A DNA stretch of 64,000 bases from Flavobacteriales bacterium (GTDB taxonomy: Bacteria > Bacteroidota > Bacteroidia > Flavobacteriales_E > Vicingaceae), in contig NVUQ01000004.1 of the NCBI GenBank assembly GCA_002401955.1, positions 1 through 64,000 on the forward strand. The letters are read 5' to 3'. A program made the position numbers and the translations under genes. Under the pieces are notes generated by a model. That model worked only from the letters and a program-made list of their open reading frames with translations. It had not been told where the DNA came from and did no database searches. Positions 1 to 9,480 of this stretch are shown one piece after another (position 1 is the stretch's first letter; each line of letters opens with the position of its first letter).

Positions 1-110
1 TCAAATCGTATGTAAAAACGAAAGAAATTATTGAGTTAAAAAATGGAATCCAAGTAGAACTTTCACGCAGACGAAAAAAAGCTTTTTTGGAACGAATGGA
101 TACTGATTAA
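1..110 (+). CDS. LytTR-type response regulator, C-terminal end only (partial)
   Basis: Only the last 35 codons are inside the window, and the gene begins before base 1. The reading frame starts at base 3 and ends with TAA at 108-110. The visible tail has NGIQVELSRRRKKAFLERM, which matches the last strand and recognition region of LytTR DNA-binding domains. The same LSRRRK signature ends the complete regulator at 3237-3989, so two paralogous LytTR regulators lie close together. A hairpin terminator follows directly. The assignment rests on this short tail alone; the receiver domain is not visible. Confidence 0.75.
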   Translation, partial: KSYVKTKEIIELKNGIQVELSRRRKKAFLERMDTD

Positions 111-115
111 TCTTT

Positions 116-153
116 GAAAAAAGCTTTCGTATTTTAAATAAGAAAGCTTTTTC
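116..153 (+). terminator. Rho-independent-like hairpin after the partial LytTR gene
   Basis: An inverted repeat GAAAAAAGCTTTC (116-128) and GAAAGCTTTTTC (142-153) is separated by a 13-nt AT-rich loop and lies six bases after the stop codon. The right arm contains a T run. The arms are A/T rich, so it could terminate transcription on either strand. Confidence 0.6.
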
Positions 154-252
154 ATTAAAACTGCTATGATAAATGTCGTTAAGCTACCAGTTCCGTTAGA
201 TTTAGAAAGCAACGCTGTTGAAAACTGGTTGTTGGCTCATTAATCTAGCGAA

Positions 253-280
253 CGTCATTGCGAGCGTTTTGTGGAAGCAA
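253..280. repeat. Partial copy of the CGTCATTGCGAG dispersed palindrome family
   Basis: CGTCATTGCGAG at 253-264, followed by a degenerate GTGGAAGCAA, matches the left arm of the palindromes at 34641-34742 and 62396-62455. The right arm is missing. It sits just before the sensor kinase gene and overlaps an alternative GTG start (271), which argues against that start. Confidence 0.6.
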
Positions 281-297
281 AAGAGAGAATCAATTTC

Positions 298-3234
298 ATG
301 TTAATACTTCACCGATATATAAAAACAATATTACTTGCTCTAAGCATTTTAATATGCTGGGTCAACACCTTTTCCCAAACCCATGTGTACAAACATTACG
401 GTACAGAAGATGGATTACCCTCTTCAGAGGTGTATACTGCCTTTCAAGATTCTAAAGGATATATTTGGTTTGCTAGCGATGCTGGTGTTAGTCGTTTTAA
501 TGGTTATGAGTTTGAAAATTTTGATGCCTCTGATGGATTAACGGACAACACTGTTTTTTTAATTACTGAAGATCATAAAGGAAGAATTTGGTTTGGGACT
601 TTTAACTGCCAATTATCATATTACTTTAACGATAGTATTTACCATTACAAGCATAATGATAAATTAGATACATTAAAAAATACTGGAACAATCCAATCAT
701 TCTATATAGATTCGGCTGACAACATTTATATGGGATTTTATATAAAGGGTCTATTTAAATGTGATGAAAATGGAGATTTAGAGCAATTAATAAAAACTAC
801 AAACAAAGAGATTGCATTTTCTGTAAAATTATTCAAGATAGAGAACTCGTTAATCTCAGGAATCATTCAGAACACCTATAATACTACTTCTAAATTAATA
901 GGTTTTGATTTAGGATTAAAAAAACAGTCTAATCCTTTTATTTTAAAATTAGACAAAGACAGAGGCTTCAGTTGTAATTTCAACGAGTATAAAAATGATG
1001 TAATTGCTTTAATTAGAAACACTTTATTTATTGTAAATAAAGAAGGGGGGTGTCGTAAAATAAATACACCTCAATTATTTCCTATAGAACAAGTTATTCA
1101 ACAAGTTAAAGTGTATGGTAATTACATTTATGTTAGTACAGGAAAAAACGGAGTATATAAATGCATAATTAAGAATAACCACTTAGTAGTTGTTGATCAA
1201 TTTTTAAAAAACACTAATGTTTCACGAATATTTAAAGATAAGAGTGGTGGCTTATGGTTTCAAACTTTAAAAGAGGGTATTTACTTTTTGCCAACAGAAG
1301 CAATAACGCACCATTCTTTTAAAAATAAAATTTCAGCAATAGAAATAGATACTTCAAGCAATGATATCTATTTAGGCTTTGAAAATGGTGAGGTTAAAAA
1401 ATCATCTATTACTCATCCAAATCAATTTAATCAGATCTACGCTTTACCAGGCAAGGTATATGACTTACAATTTAATTATGGTAATAGCTCGTTATTAATT
1501 GGTGGCTCAAATCAATTTGTAAAGTATAATAAAAACAATACACCCTACACATCAAATTTACTAGGAGGAAAATCATACCTAATTGAAGACAGTGTTATTT
1601 ATGTTGCACATACATTTGGACTCCAAGTGTTAAAAACAGGAGGGAAGCCGTACTATACTCATGAAAAAGACAACTCAACAGCATGGTGCTCTAGTGTTTT
1701 AAGGTACCAAAACAAAATATGGGTAGGATCAAAAAATGGTGTTAAAATTTACCTTAAAGGTAAATTGAATAATCTTTACCCTACTAATAAATACTTAACA
1801 TCTCAAATAACAAGTTTAGCAAAGCTGAACAAAGAAACCCTACTAATAGGAACGAAACCATATGGGTTAATTATTTTTAAAGACAATAAAATAATTGATA
1901 TTATAGATAAAGAGGACGGACTTACTAGTAATTTAATTAAATCGATACATGTTGATAATGAAAAAACAATATGGGTAGGAACCAATAAAGGTTTAAATAG
2001 AATTAACTATAAAGGGACAGGGGGCGGTAATATTTATCAAATCACAAAAAAACACGGGTTAGTTTCTACTGAAATTTTAAAGATACACTCTCTTAAAAAC
2101 ATCATTTATGCCACTACTCCATCAGGATTAATACAAATAGATAGGGCTAAATTAGATGTAAATAAAACACCTCCACCTATTTACATTATTGAATTCAAGG
2201 CAAACTCTTCAATAAAAAATACTCAAAATGAAATAAATTTATCTTACAAAGAAAATTTTATCACGATCAAGTATGAAGGACTTAATTACAAAAGCCTTGG
2301 AGAAGTTAAATATAAATATAGGCTAGTAGGAGCCGATACCAACTGGACAACTACAACCTCAAGAATGGTACAATACCCCTCTTTACAATTAAATAATTAC
2401 ACTTTTGAAATAAAGGCCAAAAACGAAGATGGATATTGGAGTAGGCCAACATCTATAGCTTTTACTATTAAACCTCCTTACTGGAAAACTTGGTGGTTTA
2501 TAATCCTAGAAATACTTATAGGTATTTTAATTGTTTTTATGCTATTTAGATATCGTGAAAAGCAAAATAATAAACGAATTGAAAATGAGAAAAAAGTAAT
2601 TGAGTTAGAATTAAAATCGCTACGATCTCAAATGAATCCTCATTTTATATTTAACACTTTAAATGCCATACAAAATGCAGTTAACACTTTAGACAGAAAA
2701 ATTGCCTCTAACTATGTAGCAGATTTTGGTAGGCTAATACGAATAGTATTAGAGTCATCTAAAAACACTATGATAACTATTGATACTGAGATAGAAATGC
2801 TTACACTATATATAAATCTTGAGGCAATAAGGTTTCCTAATAAGTTTACTTATAACTTAATTATAGATCCTGAACTACAAAATGATATCTATAAGATACC
2901 TACAATGGTACTTCAACCATTTATCGAGAATGCTATAATACATGGGTTGGCACCAAAAAAAGAAGAAGGGTTAATGCTAAGCATTGAGTTTAAATTAACA
3001 GACGAAGAAACACTATTATGTATTATAGAAGATAATGGAATTGGCAGAAAAACAGCTAGAAAAATAAATGAATTAAATAATCTAAATAAAACATCCATGG
3101 GAATGGATATTACTAAAGAACGTTTAAATTTGTATGATAGGGAAATTGATAAACAATTCGATTTTAAAATTATTGATTTAACTAATAAGAACAAACCCTC
3201 TGGCACAAGGGTTGAAGTAATATTTACAGTGTAA
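298..3234 (+). CDS. Two-component sensor histidine kinase, Reg_prop/Y_Y_Y periplasmic sensor with LytS-type kinase
   Basis: This 978-aa protein should sense an extracellular signal and phosphorylate the regulator encoded directly downstream. The N-terminus is a signal peptide ending near NTFSQ. It is followed by a long beta-propeller built of Reg_prop repeats (DGLPSSEVYTAFQDSKGYIW and later copies, about residues 30-610) and a Y_Y_Y domain (about 640-720). One membrane helix lies at about 731-752, followed by a coiled linker. The His_kinase motif QMNPHFIFNTLNAIQ puts the likely phosphoacceptor histidine at residue 782. The ATPase part has N-box IENAIIHG and G-box EDNGIGR. I chose ATG 298 over GTG 271 because 298 begins the signal peptide and 271 lies in a repeat. 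Only 2 nt separate it from the regulator. Its ligand cannot be told from sequence. Confidence 0.9.
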   Translation: MLILHRYIKTILLALSILICWVNTFSQTHVYKHYGTEDGLPSSEVYTAFQDSKGYIWFASDAGVSRFNGYEFENFDASDGLTDNTVFLITEDHKGRIWFGTFNCQLSYYFNDSIYHYKHNDKLDTLKNTGTIQSFYIDSADNIYMGFYIKGLFKCDENGDLEQLIKTTNKEIAFSVKLFKIENSLISGIIQNTYNTTSKLIGFDLGLKKQSNPFILKLDKDRGFSCNFNEYKNDVIALIRNTLFIVNKEGGCRKINTPQLFPIEQVIQQVKVYGNYIYVSTGKNGVYKCIIKNNHLVVVDQFLKNTNVSRIFKDKSGGLWFQTLKEGIYFLPTEAITHHSFKNKISAIEIDTSSNDIYLGFENGEVKKSSITHPNQFNQIYALPGKVYDLQFNYGNSSLLIGGSNQFVKYNKNNTPYTSNLLGGKSYLIEDSVIYVAHTFGLQVLKTGGKPYYTHEKDNSTAWCSSVLRYQNKIWVGSKNGVKIYLKGKLNNLYPTNKYLTSQITSLAKLNKETLLIGTKPYGLIIFKDNKIIDIIDKEDGLTSNLIKSIHVDNEKTIWVGTNKGLNRINYKGTGGGNIYQITKKHGLVSTEILKIHSLKNIIYATTPSGLIQIDRAKLDVNKTPPPIYIIEFKANSSIKNTQNEINLSYKENFITIKYEGLNYKSLGEVKYKYRLVGADTNWTTTTSRMVQYPSLQLNNYTFEIKAKNEDGYWSRPTSIAFTIKPPYWKTWWFIILEILIGILIVFMLFRYREKQNNKRIENEKKVIELELKSLRSQMNPHFIFNTLNAIQNAVNTLDRKIASNYVADFGRLIRIVLESSKNTMITIDTEIEMLTLYINLEAIRFPNKFTYNLIIDPELQNDIYKIPTMVLQPFIENAIIHGLAPKKEEGLMLSIEFKLTDEETLLCIIEDNGIGRKTARKINELNNLNKTSMGMDITKERLNLYDREIDKQFDFKIIDLTNKNKPSGTRVEVIFTV

Positions 3235-3236
3235 AT

Positions 3237-3989
3237 ATGATAAGAGCAGTTATTATAGATGATGAAACTCCAGCACGTAATAATTTAAAACAAATTATTA
3301 CTGATAATTTTAGCTACGTTAAAATTATTGGAGAAGCAGATTCTGTTGTAACCGGAGTAAAGTTGTTAAACACGCTAACACCTGATTTAGTATTATTAGA
3401 TATAAACCTTTCTGATGGCAGTGGCTTTAAATTATTAGAAAAACTTAACGATATAAACTTTAAAGTAGTTTTTGTAACAGCTTATGATAGCTATGCCATT
3501 AAAGCCTTTAAGTTTAATGCACTAGATTATTTATTAAAACCTGTAAAAACCGATCTACTTAGCGAAGCTTTAGAGAAAGTAGAAAAAGCAGTTAATAAAA
3601 ACTACATTACCCAAGAAGATTTAAAATTATTTTTAGATAACTATTCTAAAAATGATGAAGAGAGAACAATAGTTATAAATGAAGCAAACAAAATTTCATA
3701 CATTCCTGTAAAAGAAATAACGAAGCTAAAAGGAGAAGGAAATTACACTAAATTTTACTTAAATGACGGTAGAGAACTAACTGTTTCTAAAACCTTAAAG
3801 ATATATCAAGAATTACTTCCAGAAGCTTTATTTTATAGGGTAAACCAATCGTATATTATTAATATAAACTTCGTTAAAGAATACCACAAAGAAGATGGGG
3901 GCTATATTATACTTAATGATGGTTCTAACATTGGTTTATCTAGAAGAAGAAAAGACGATTTCCTAAAAATGATGGCTCAAAGAAAATAG
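3237..3989 (+). CDS. LytTR family response regulator
   Basis: This 250-aa cytoplasmic transcription regulator is the partner of the upstream sensor kinase. The receiver domain covers residues 1-120, with acidic pair D8/D9, phosphoacceptor D55 (LVLLDINLSDG), T81 and K101. A LytTR DNA-binding domain covers about 150-248 and ends in the LSRRRK signature. It starts 2 nt after the kinase stop, so the two are almost certainly cotranscribed. In Bacteroidota such pairs often control neighbouring secreted-protein genes. The next two genes, a fibre-like protein and a GH16 enzyme, are therefore candidate targets, but that is inference only. Confidence 0.92.
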   Translation: MIRAVIIDDETPARNNLKQIITDNFSYVKIIGEADSVVTGVKLLNTLTPDLVLLDINLSDGSGFKLLEKLNDINFKVVFVTAYDSYAIKAFKFNALDYLLKPVKTDLLSEALEKVEKAVNKNYITQEDLKLFLDNYSKNDEERTIVINEANKISYIPVKEITKLKGEGNYTKFYLNDGRELTVSKTLKIYQELLPEALFYRVNQSYIININFVKEYHKEDGGYIILNDGSNIGLSRRRKDDFLKMMAQRK

Positions 3990-4118
3990 TCACATTACCA
4001 CTTTTTTGCAATTAGCAACCAATTAATAATTACCTCTTACCACCTACTAGTTTTGTATTAGGTTAACTTTTTAATTTTTTGAGTTTTGTAGTATTAAATC
4101 AATTAAAAATACGCTAAA

Positions 4119-6791
4119 ATGAAGATTAAATTGAATTCAACAAAAACATACTTAATAATAGCAGCTTCGCTATTCTCTTCGGTAACACTAGCTCAAGGAG
4201 GCTCAAAATGGTCTGTTAATGGAAACGCTGTTTCTAACACAAAGTTTGTAGGAACTACAAATAATGAGGACCTAATTTTTAAAGCGAATGGATTAGAGGG
4301 GTTTCGACTAAAATCGACTAATAATAAGTTGGTAGTGAAAGGAGCAAGTCTATTTAAACAAAAATCTGTTTTTGATGCCAACATGGTTCTTAAGTCTAAT
4401 TTAACAATAAAATCGTTAGAAGATCTAGCAGCAACAACAAACAGAACTTTAGCTGTTAACAATAATGGAAAAGTAGTTTTGGCAACTCCTTATGGTAGTA
4501 TAACTAATCCTTTTAGTGAATTGTTTGTACTTAATGCATTAAAAGTAGGAAACAACTCTATACATATGGGAACTCCTGCCTCTACTACTCAAAATGAAAT
4601 CTTTACTACTAACGGACCGTTAATTATAAATAGTTCTGGTCAAACAACAGCTACAGGAACATCTTCGGGGCAAAATACTATTATTAACCCTGATGGAGGT
4701 AATCTAGGAATAGGAACACGAACTCCAACCAATAGTATTTCAGTTGTATCATCTGGTGCAGCAGGAGCAGGAATGGACATTTACAGTTCAAATCCTAGTG
4801 GAAGAGCAACTGTTTTAGTTGGAGAAGGAAACTTCGGGCGTTACATATACATGGGGTATACTAATTCTGCCTATAACCCTGGTGTGCACACTGCATTTGG
4901 GAGTGCTAGAGGGAACATTTACACCGGTGCCCCTAATGGAATGAACCTTATTTCTGCTGAACATTTAAGCTTTACAACAGGAGGAACCACTACAAATCAT
5001 GAGCGTTTAAGAATTGCTAAGAATGGTAATATTGGTATAGGTACAATTTCTCCTGCAGCAAAATTAGATGTTCAAGGGTCATTTCGTTTGAATAATGGTA
5101 CTCAGCACGCTGGTTATTTTTTAGGAACCAATGCTGCTGGTGATGCTACTTGGCAAGCTCTTCCGGCTGCTCAGCCCTCTATTTGGTCATTGAATGCTAA
5201 TGATGCTTATTATACAGCAGGTAATGTAGGTATTGGAGTAGCAGCACCTCAAACAAGTTTACATGTACAAGGAGAAATGTTAATAACAGGCAGCCCTAGC
5301 ACACAGTCTGCTACACTAAAAATAGAGCCTGGAACTGCGTTGCCTACTATGATTGGAGGGCAACCATTTTATTTAGGAGCTACAGTAAAAACAATTTCCA
5401 GAAGATCTGGATTTGTAGCCTATACCGATAACAATTGGTTAAATGGAGACGATAATAACGGGCACTTTGTAGCCTTGTTTCCACATAATAATGTGGTTGG
5501 AGTTAATGAAGATTTAACCTGGAAAGCCTTTCGTTTAAAAACAGGAAGCCCAATGGTAGATAAGTTTTGGATAGACAAACTAGGTAATTCCTTTTTTGAC
5601 GGTAACGTAGGTATAGGAACTACAACACCTAACGAAAAATTGAGTGTAGCAGGAACGATACAATCTACTACAGGAGGGTTTAAGTTTCCTGACGGAACAG
5701 TACAAACTAGTGCTGCAGGAGCTCAATTGGGCTCCCAAATAACACCTTACCAAAACCTTTATGTGAATGATTATTTAAAAGTGGGGACTAACTCACTTTG
5801 GTTAGGAGGTAATCCGACTAATTTAGGTAATACTATTCATACTACTAATGGAGATTTATTAATTAACCCTGCTCTAGGTCAGGTGGTTTCTGGAGGGCTT
5901 TCAGCATACAACACATTAATTAATCCAGATGGAGGTGATGTAGGTGTAGGAACTACAACACCAGAAGCTAAACTACATGTAAATGGTACAATTAAATCAA
6001 CAGTTTTGGGTGACTGGATGCAGTTTCAAACAACAAATGGTAATGGAAGATGGAAAATACATAACCCGCCAGTAGCAAACCAAGACGTATTGTTAATGGG
6101 ATGGGAGGATGCTACAGCTAGTAATTGGAATTGGCCTTTAGCATTACACAAAAACGGGAATGTTGGAATTGGGGGCTCTTTAATTCCGACTGAAATACTT
6201 GATGTTAATGGTAATATGGTTGTAGGAGACAATTTTAATACTGGTGGTTTTGGAGAAGGTGGAAAAATTAAGTTTAGAAGAAAAGAAGATGGTGCAGCAT
6301 ATTCAAGTATTTATGCTAAACGTTTTGATTGGGGAAGTGTGGATGAAGAAGCTCTAATATTTGAAAATAATTCTGGAGCAGGAACTTTTATATGGAGGAA
6401 TGGTATCACAAGCGTTAACGGTGGTGAAGTAATGAGAATATCTAAAGAAGGAAATGTTGGTATAGGTACCAATGCGATAGATGGTTCTGATTTCAAGCTT
6501 TCTGTTGAGGGGAAAATGCGAGCGAGAGAAATTTTAGTAAATGCATCTACTTGGTCTGATTTTGTATTTGCTGATGATTATGAATTAAATTCTTTAGAAG
6601 AAGTAGAACTATACATAGAAAAGAACAATCATTTGCCAGATGTACCTTCTGAAAAAGAAATTTTAGAAAATGGATTTGATTTAGCTAAAATGGATGCTAC
6701 TTTATTACAAAAAATAGAAGAACTAACTCTTTATATGATAGAACTGAAAAAAGAAAATGAAGAATTAAGAGGGTTAATTGAAAACAAATAA
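4119..6791 (+). CDS. Secreted fibre-like protein with GNVGIGT repeats (tail-fibre/S74-like C-terminus)
   Basis: This 890-aa protein has a signal peptide (cleavage near SVTLAQ). At least seven copies of the motif [DN]GN[VIL]GIGTxTPxxxLxV occur through its length, for example at residues about 190, 305, 370, 500, 610, 690 and 780. This pattern is common in Bacteroidota proteins annotated as tail-fibre-domain proteins. A segment of about 65 aa is internally duplicated (near 130-200 and near 545-615; compare ALKVGNNSIHMG and YLKVGTNSLWLG). The C-terminus reads LPDVPSEKEI then a predicted coiled coil (KIEELTLYMIELKKENEEL), as in S74-like trimerising ends. No clear T9SS sorting domain is visible. 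It lies 129 nt after the regulator and 32 nt before the GH16 gene. Its function is unknown; an elongated surface or extracellular fibre is the best guess. Confidence 0.75.
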   Translation: MKIKLNSTKTYLIIAASLFSSVTLAQGGSKWSVNGNAVSNTKFVGTTNNEDLIFKANGLEGFRLKSTNNKLVVKGASLFKQKSVFDANMVLKSNLTIKSLEDLAATTNRTLAVNNNGKVVLATPYGSITNPFSELFVLNALKVGNNSIHMGTPASTTQNEIFTTNGPLIINSSGQTTATGTSSGQNTIINPDGGNLGIGTRTPTNSISVVSSGAAGAGMDIYSSNPSGRATVLVGEGNFGRYIYMGYTNSAYNPGVHTAFGSARGNIYTGAPNGMNLISAEHLSFTTGGTTTNHERLRIAKNGNIGIGTISPAAKLDVQGSFRLNNGTQHAGYFLGTNAAGDATWQALPAAQPSIWSLNANDAYYTAGNVGIGVAAPQTSLHVQGEMLITGSPSTQSATLKIEPGTALPTMIGGQPFYLGATVKTISRRSGFVAYTDNNWLNGDDNNGHFVALFPHNNVVGVNEDLTWKAFRLKTGSPMVDKFWIDKLGNSFFDGNVGIGTTTPNEKLSVAGTIQSTTGGFKFPDGTVQTSAAGAQLGSQITPYQNLYVNDYLKVGTNSLWLGGNPTNLGNTIHTTNGDLLINPALGQVVSGGLSAYNTLINPDGGDVGVGTTTPEAKLHVNGTIKSTVLGDWMQFQTTNGNGRWKIHNPPVANQDVLLMGWEDATASNWNWPLALHKNGNVGIGGSLIPTEILDVNGNMVVGDNFNTGGFGEGGKIKFRRKEDGAAYSSIYAKRFDWGSVDEEALIFENNSGAGTFIWRNGITSVNGGEVMRISKEGNVGIGTNAIDGSDFKLSVEGKMRAREILVNASTWSDFVFADDYELNSLEEVELYIEKNNHLPDVPSEKEILENGFDLAKMDATLLQKIEELTLYMIELKKENEELRGLIENK

Positions 6792-6823
6792 TCTAAACTA
6801 GTTACAAATAAAATTTAGATATT

Positions 6824-8314
6824 ATGAAAACAAATAGAATATACATAGTATTTTTTGCAGTGTTATTTTCTTTTAATTTATTTAGCACAGAGATAATTGC
6901 ACAATGTGGTGATTTTCTAGGGAATCGAACTTTTACTCATTTAAATAATTGTTATTCTGAAAATTGGGTTTTAGAATTTGAAGATAATTTTGATGGTGGG
7001 CAAATGGATGCTCAATGGCTCTCTAACTATCCTTACACGAATATGAGAGGATTAGCTGTCTACAAATTAAGCAATCTGAAATTTGTAAGTCAGAGTAGTA
7101 ATACAGTAAACTCAGCGACAGGCGTTTTACAAATCTTATCTAAAGCTGAACCAACCCCACTTACTGGTTGGAAATATACTAATTCAGGTTTAGAATATGA
7201 GTCCGGATACAACTTTTCATCTGGATTGATACACTCAAAAGATGATTTATTTAGTTATGGTAAATATGAAATAAGGTGTCGAATACCCGAAGGAAATGGT
7301 CATTGGCCAGCGTTTTGGATTTTTGGAAAGAATACACCAACTTGGCAAGAAATCGACTTTTTTGAGTTTAATTTTGAGAATTTTCCGGCTCAAAATGATG
7401 TAATTAAAATGAATTCACATTATAATCCAATTAGTCAAGATGATGATCCTAATAAAAAAAGTTGTAGCAGGTCATATAGTAATGGAACAGATTTCTCTAA
7501 GGGGTTTTATACCTACACTTGCATCTACTCACCCACCGAAATTAAATGGTATTTAGAGGGGAATTTAATAAGGACAGTCTATAAATACTTAAATTTCCAA
7601 GGGGTAGGTATTTCGTGTTCAAATCTTCGGATTAATACTCCCTATATAATAAATGCAGCTTTTCCTCCTGGCGTTTTAAGTAATTTAATTATAAGTAATA
7701 GAATTGCTCTTACAAATGTAGATGTGGCAAGTGTCTATGAAATAGATTATGTTAGGTATTGGAAGAATGTTCAACCTAATCCTTGCGGTCAAAATGCAAC
7801 AGTAACTGGAAGTTTTACTGGAAACTTTGGTACTAATGGGAACAGTCAGAAAGTAGACTACCTGACTTTTAATCAGAATGCAACATTATATGGAAGCTCT
7901 TCCGTAGCAGCTAGTAATAAGATTGTAATACAACCAAACACTGTTATAAAACCAACAAGTGGAAATTATTTTCATGCCATGATAGATCCTAATCTTTGTG
8001 GGCAAAAGCTTAGAACAAGAGATACTACAAACAATAATGACCTTGAAAAGAGTTTAGAAGAAAAGGTAATTATCGAAGAAAATATATTTACTATCTATCC
8101 GAACCCCAATACTGGCCAATTTAATATTGAGTTAAAAATTGATGATGTAAATGCATTGATTGAAGTTTATGATTTAATGGGTAAGCAAGTGTTTACTCAA
8201 AACACCAATGAAACAATTAAAAAGATTGATATTTCAGACCAACCAAAAGGTATTTACTTGGTTAGAATTACTGTAGGGATTGAGGTGTTTAACGAGAAAA
8301 TAATTTATCAGTAA
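6824..8314 (+). CDS. Secreted glycoside hydrolase family 16 with T9SS type A sorting domain
   Basis: This 496-aa enzyme should cleave beta-1,3 or beta-1,4 glucans or galactans outside the cell; the exact substrate cannot be read from the sequence. The signal peptide ends near TEIIAQ. The GH16 fold covers about residues 42-310. The hallmark catalytic motif EIDFFE places nucleophile E176, D178 and acid/base E181. The C-terminal ~75 residues (FTIYPNPNTGQFNIE... to NEKIIYQ) form a T9SS type A sorting domain, so export across the outer membrane by type IX secretion is expected. It is probably cotranscribed with the fibre-like gene 32 nt upstream, and a strong terminator follows. Confidence 0.92.
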   Translation: MKTNRIYIVFFAVLFSFNLFSTEIIAQCGDFLGNRTFTHLNNCYSENWVLEFEDNFDGGQMDAQWLSNYPYTNMRGLAVYKLSNLKFVSQSSNTVNSATGVLQILSKAEPTPLTGWKYTNSGLEYESGYNFSSGLIHSKDDLFSYGKYEIRCRIPEGNGHWPAFWIFGKNTPTWQEIDFFEFNFENFPAQNDVIKMNSHYNPISQDDDPNKKSCSRSYSNGTDFSKGFYTYTCIYSPTEIKWYLEGNLIRTVYKYLNFQGVGISCSNLRINTPYIINAAFPPGVLSNLIISNRIALTNVDVASVYEIDYVRYWKNVQPNPCGQNATVTGSFTGNFGTNGNSQKVDYLTFNQNATLYGSSSVAASNKIVIQPNTVIKPTSGNYFHAMIDPNLCGQKLRTRDTTNNNDLEKSLEEKVIIEENIFTIYPNPNTGQFNIELKIDDVNALIEVYDLMGKQVFTQNTNETIKKIDISDQPKGIYLVRITVGIEVFNEKIIYQ

Positions 8315-8341
8315 AGTTTAAGAATTTTTAGTTCAGTTTAC

Positions 8342-8373
8342 AGCATCTTGTGGTAACGCAAGGTGCTTTTTTT
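8342..8373 (+). terminator. Rho-independent terminator of the GH16 gene
   Basis: AGCATCTTG (8342-8350) pairs with CAAGGTGCT (8359-8367) through 9 bp including one G:U, with an 8-nt loop, followed directly by a T run to 8373. It lies 27 nt after the GH16 stop, in the correct orientation. Confidence 0.85.
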
Positions 8374-8425
8374 ATAGGGCAAACTCCGCACATCGGTTGT
8401 AAATAAAGAAGTAACAAAGTAATAA

Positions 8426-8660
8426 CCCCCTCGCTGCCGCAAGCGTCCCGCTTGTGGTTTAGTAATAAGCCATAATGTAAAGCTTGGTAACCCTTGGTTA
8501 TTGAGCACGTTTTGCGAGAGTAAAAGCCCCGAAATATTAAATGCAATTTAGCGGAATATTATGGGTTGTTTAAAGAGTTAGGCTTACTGCAACAGCTATT
8601 TATTTACACCTACATGAAGTGATGAATATTTTGAGTTTAATACAGTAACTATTCTCCCCC
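8426..8660. repeat. Direct repeat block, copy A (~235 bp)
   Basis: Copy A begins CCCCCTCGCTGCCGCAAGCG and ends ACAGTAACTATTCTCCCCC. Copy B at 8662-8934 repeats it with few substitutions. The offset is 236 bp (TCGCTG at 8431 and at 8667). Both contain an open minus frame beginning MHLIFRGF. The three base differences seen between the copies within the shared part of that frame all change the amino acid, so the frames are probably not under selection. Confidence 0.85.
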
Positions 8661-8661
8661 T

Positions 8662-8934
8662 CCCCCTCGCTGCCGCAAGCGTCCCGCTTGTGGTTTAGTA
8701 ATAAGCCATAATGTAAAGCTTGGCAACACTTGGTTATTGAGCACGTTTTGCGAGAGCAAAAGCCCCGAAATATTAAATGCAATTTAGCGGAATATTATGG
8801 GTTGTTTAAAGGAATTAAGCTTACTGCAACTGTTATTAAGATAGCTGTTTGTAGCTTGCAGCTACAAACGGTATTTATTTACACCTACATGAAGTGATGA
8901 ATATTTTGAGTTTAATACAGTAACTATTCTCCCC
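8662..8934. repeat. Direct repeat block, copy B with an inserted hairpin
   Basis: This is the second copy of the block at 8426-8660. It is longer because about 37 bases are present near 8836-8872 that copy A lacks. That insert contains a perfect hairpin, GTTTGTAGCT (8847-8856) and AGCTACAAAC (8860-8869), with a TGC loop. Confidence 0.85.
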
Positions 8935-8976
8935 TTGAGGGGGAGATTAAGTGGGGGGGTGTCATTTTCAGTACTA

Positions 8977-9048
8977 CGTCATTGCGAGGTACGAAGCAAT
9001 CTCATTCATAATAGCCAGATTGCGGGTCAAGCCCTCACTAGGATGACG
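8977..9048. repeat. Dispersed palindrome relative (CGTCATTGCGAGG ... GGATGACG)
   Basis: The left arm CGTCATTGCGAGGTACGAAG is the family consensus. The right part (AGATTGCGGGTCAAGCCCTC then GGATGACG) is diverged from the usual AGATTGCTTCG...CAATGACG, so the element looks hybrid or decayed. Confidence 0.65.
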
Positions 9049-9104
9049 TTAAGTTTTACCATACTCTCCTTTTAATTACCTTTTGCACTCATGCCGTGCA
9101 GGCA

Positions 9105-9132
9105 CTTTCTTTTTTCTTGATAAAAAAGAAAG
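9105..9132. repeat. AT-rich perfect hairpin
   Basis: CTTTCTTTTTT (9105-9115) and AAAAAAGAAAG (9122-9132) form an 11-bp perfect inverted repeat with a 6-nt loop. It is far from any gene end and lies inside the repeat region, so it is more likely a repeat element than a gene terminator. Confidence 0.6.
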
Positions 9133-9431
9133 CAAAAAATCAAGGCTTACAAAACCTTGATAACCTATTCTTTATAAAAATAAGTGCGGTTGGATGATTT
9201 TCGGGCCCCAGCCCTCAACTTTCCAGTCTTACTAAATTTTTACTTCGACTAGAACATCAATTTTTTGAATGCCACCTTTCAATAGCAATTGTGGTTTTGA
9301 ATATCACGCTTGGTTATCCTCTCAAACAAAACTGTCATTCTGAATTAAATTTTCTGTTTGCTTCAGCAAGCATTGAAAATGACATGATGAATCTTTTGAG
9401 TTTAAGACAGTAATGGTACATTTAGTTATTA

Positions 9432-9480
9432 CGTCATTGCGAGGCACGAAGCAATCTTATTGTAAAATAGTAAGATTGTT
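9432..9480. repeat. Dispersed palindrome, half copy
   Basis: CGTCATTGCGAGGCACGAAG from 9432 matches the family left arm. CAATCTTA (9452-9459) pairs with TAAGATTG (9471-9478), but the outer right arm is lost. Confidence 0.6.

Noticed and set aside
166-243. 25-codon ORF (MINVVKLPVPLDLE...)
   Set aside because: No homology recognised, no promoter, and it ends just before a repeat. Too short to support.
271-297. GTG 271 as start of the sensor kinase
   Set aside because: It falls within a dispersed repeat and adds nine residues before a clean signal peptide starting at ATG 298.
8328-8546. Minus-strand ORF beginning MHLIFRGF
   Set aside because: It lies across a terminator and a repeated block. 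Its twin at 8600-8782 differs within the shared part only by amino-acid-changing substitutions, so it is not under protein selection.
8600-8782. Second MHLIFRGF ORF on the minus strand
   Set aside because: It is part of the second copy of the repeated block, has no start signals and no family match.
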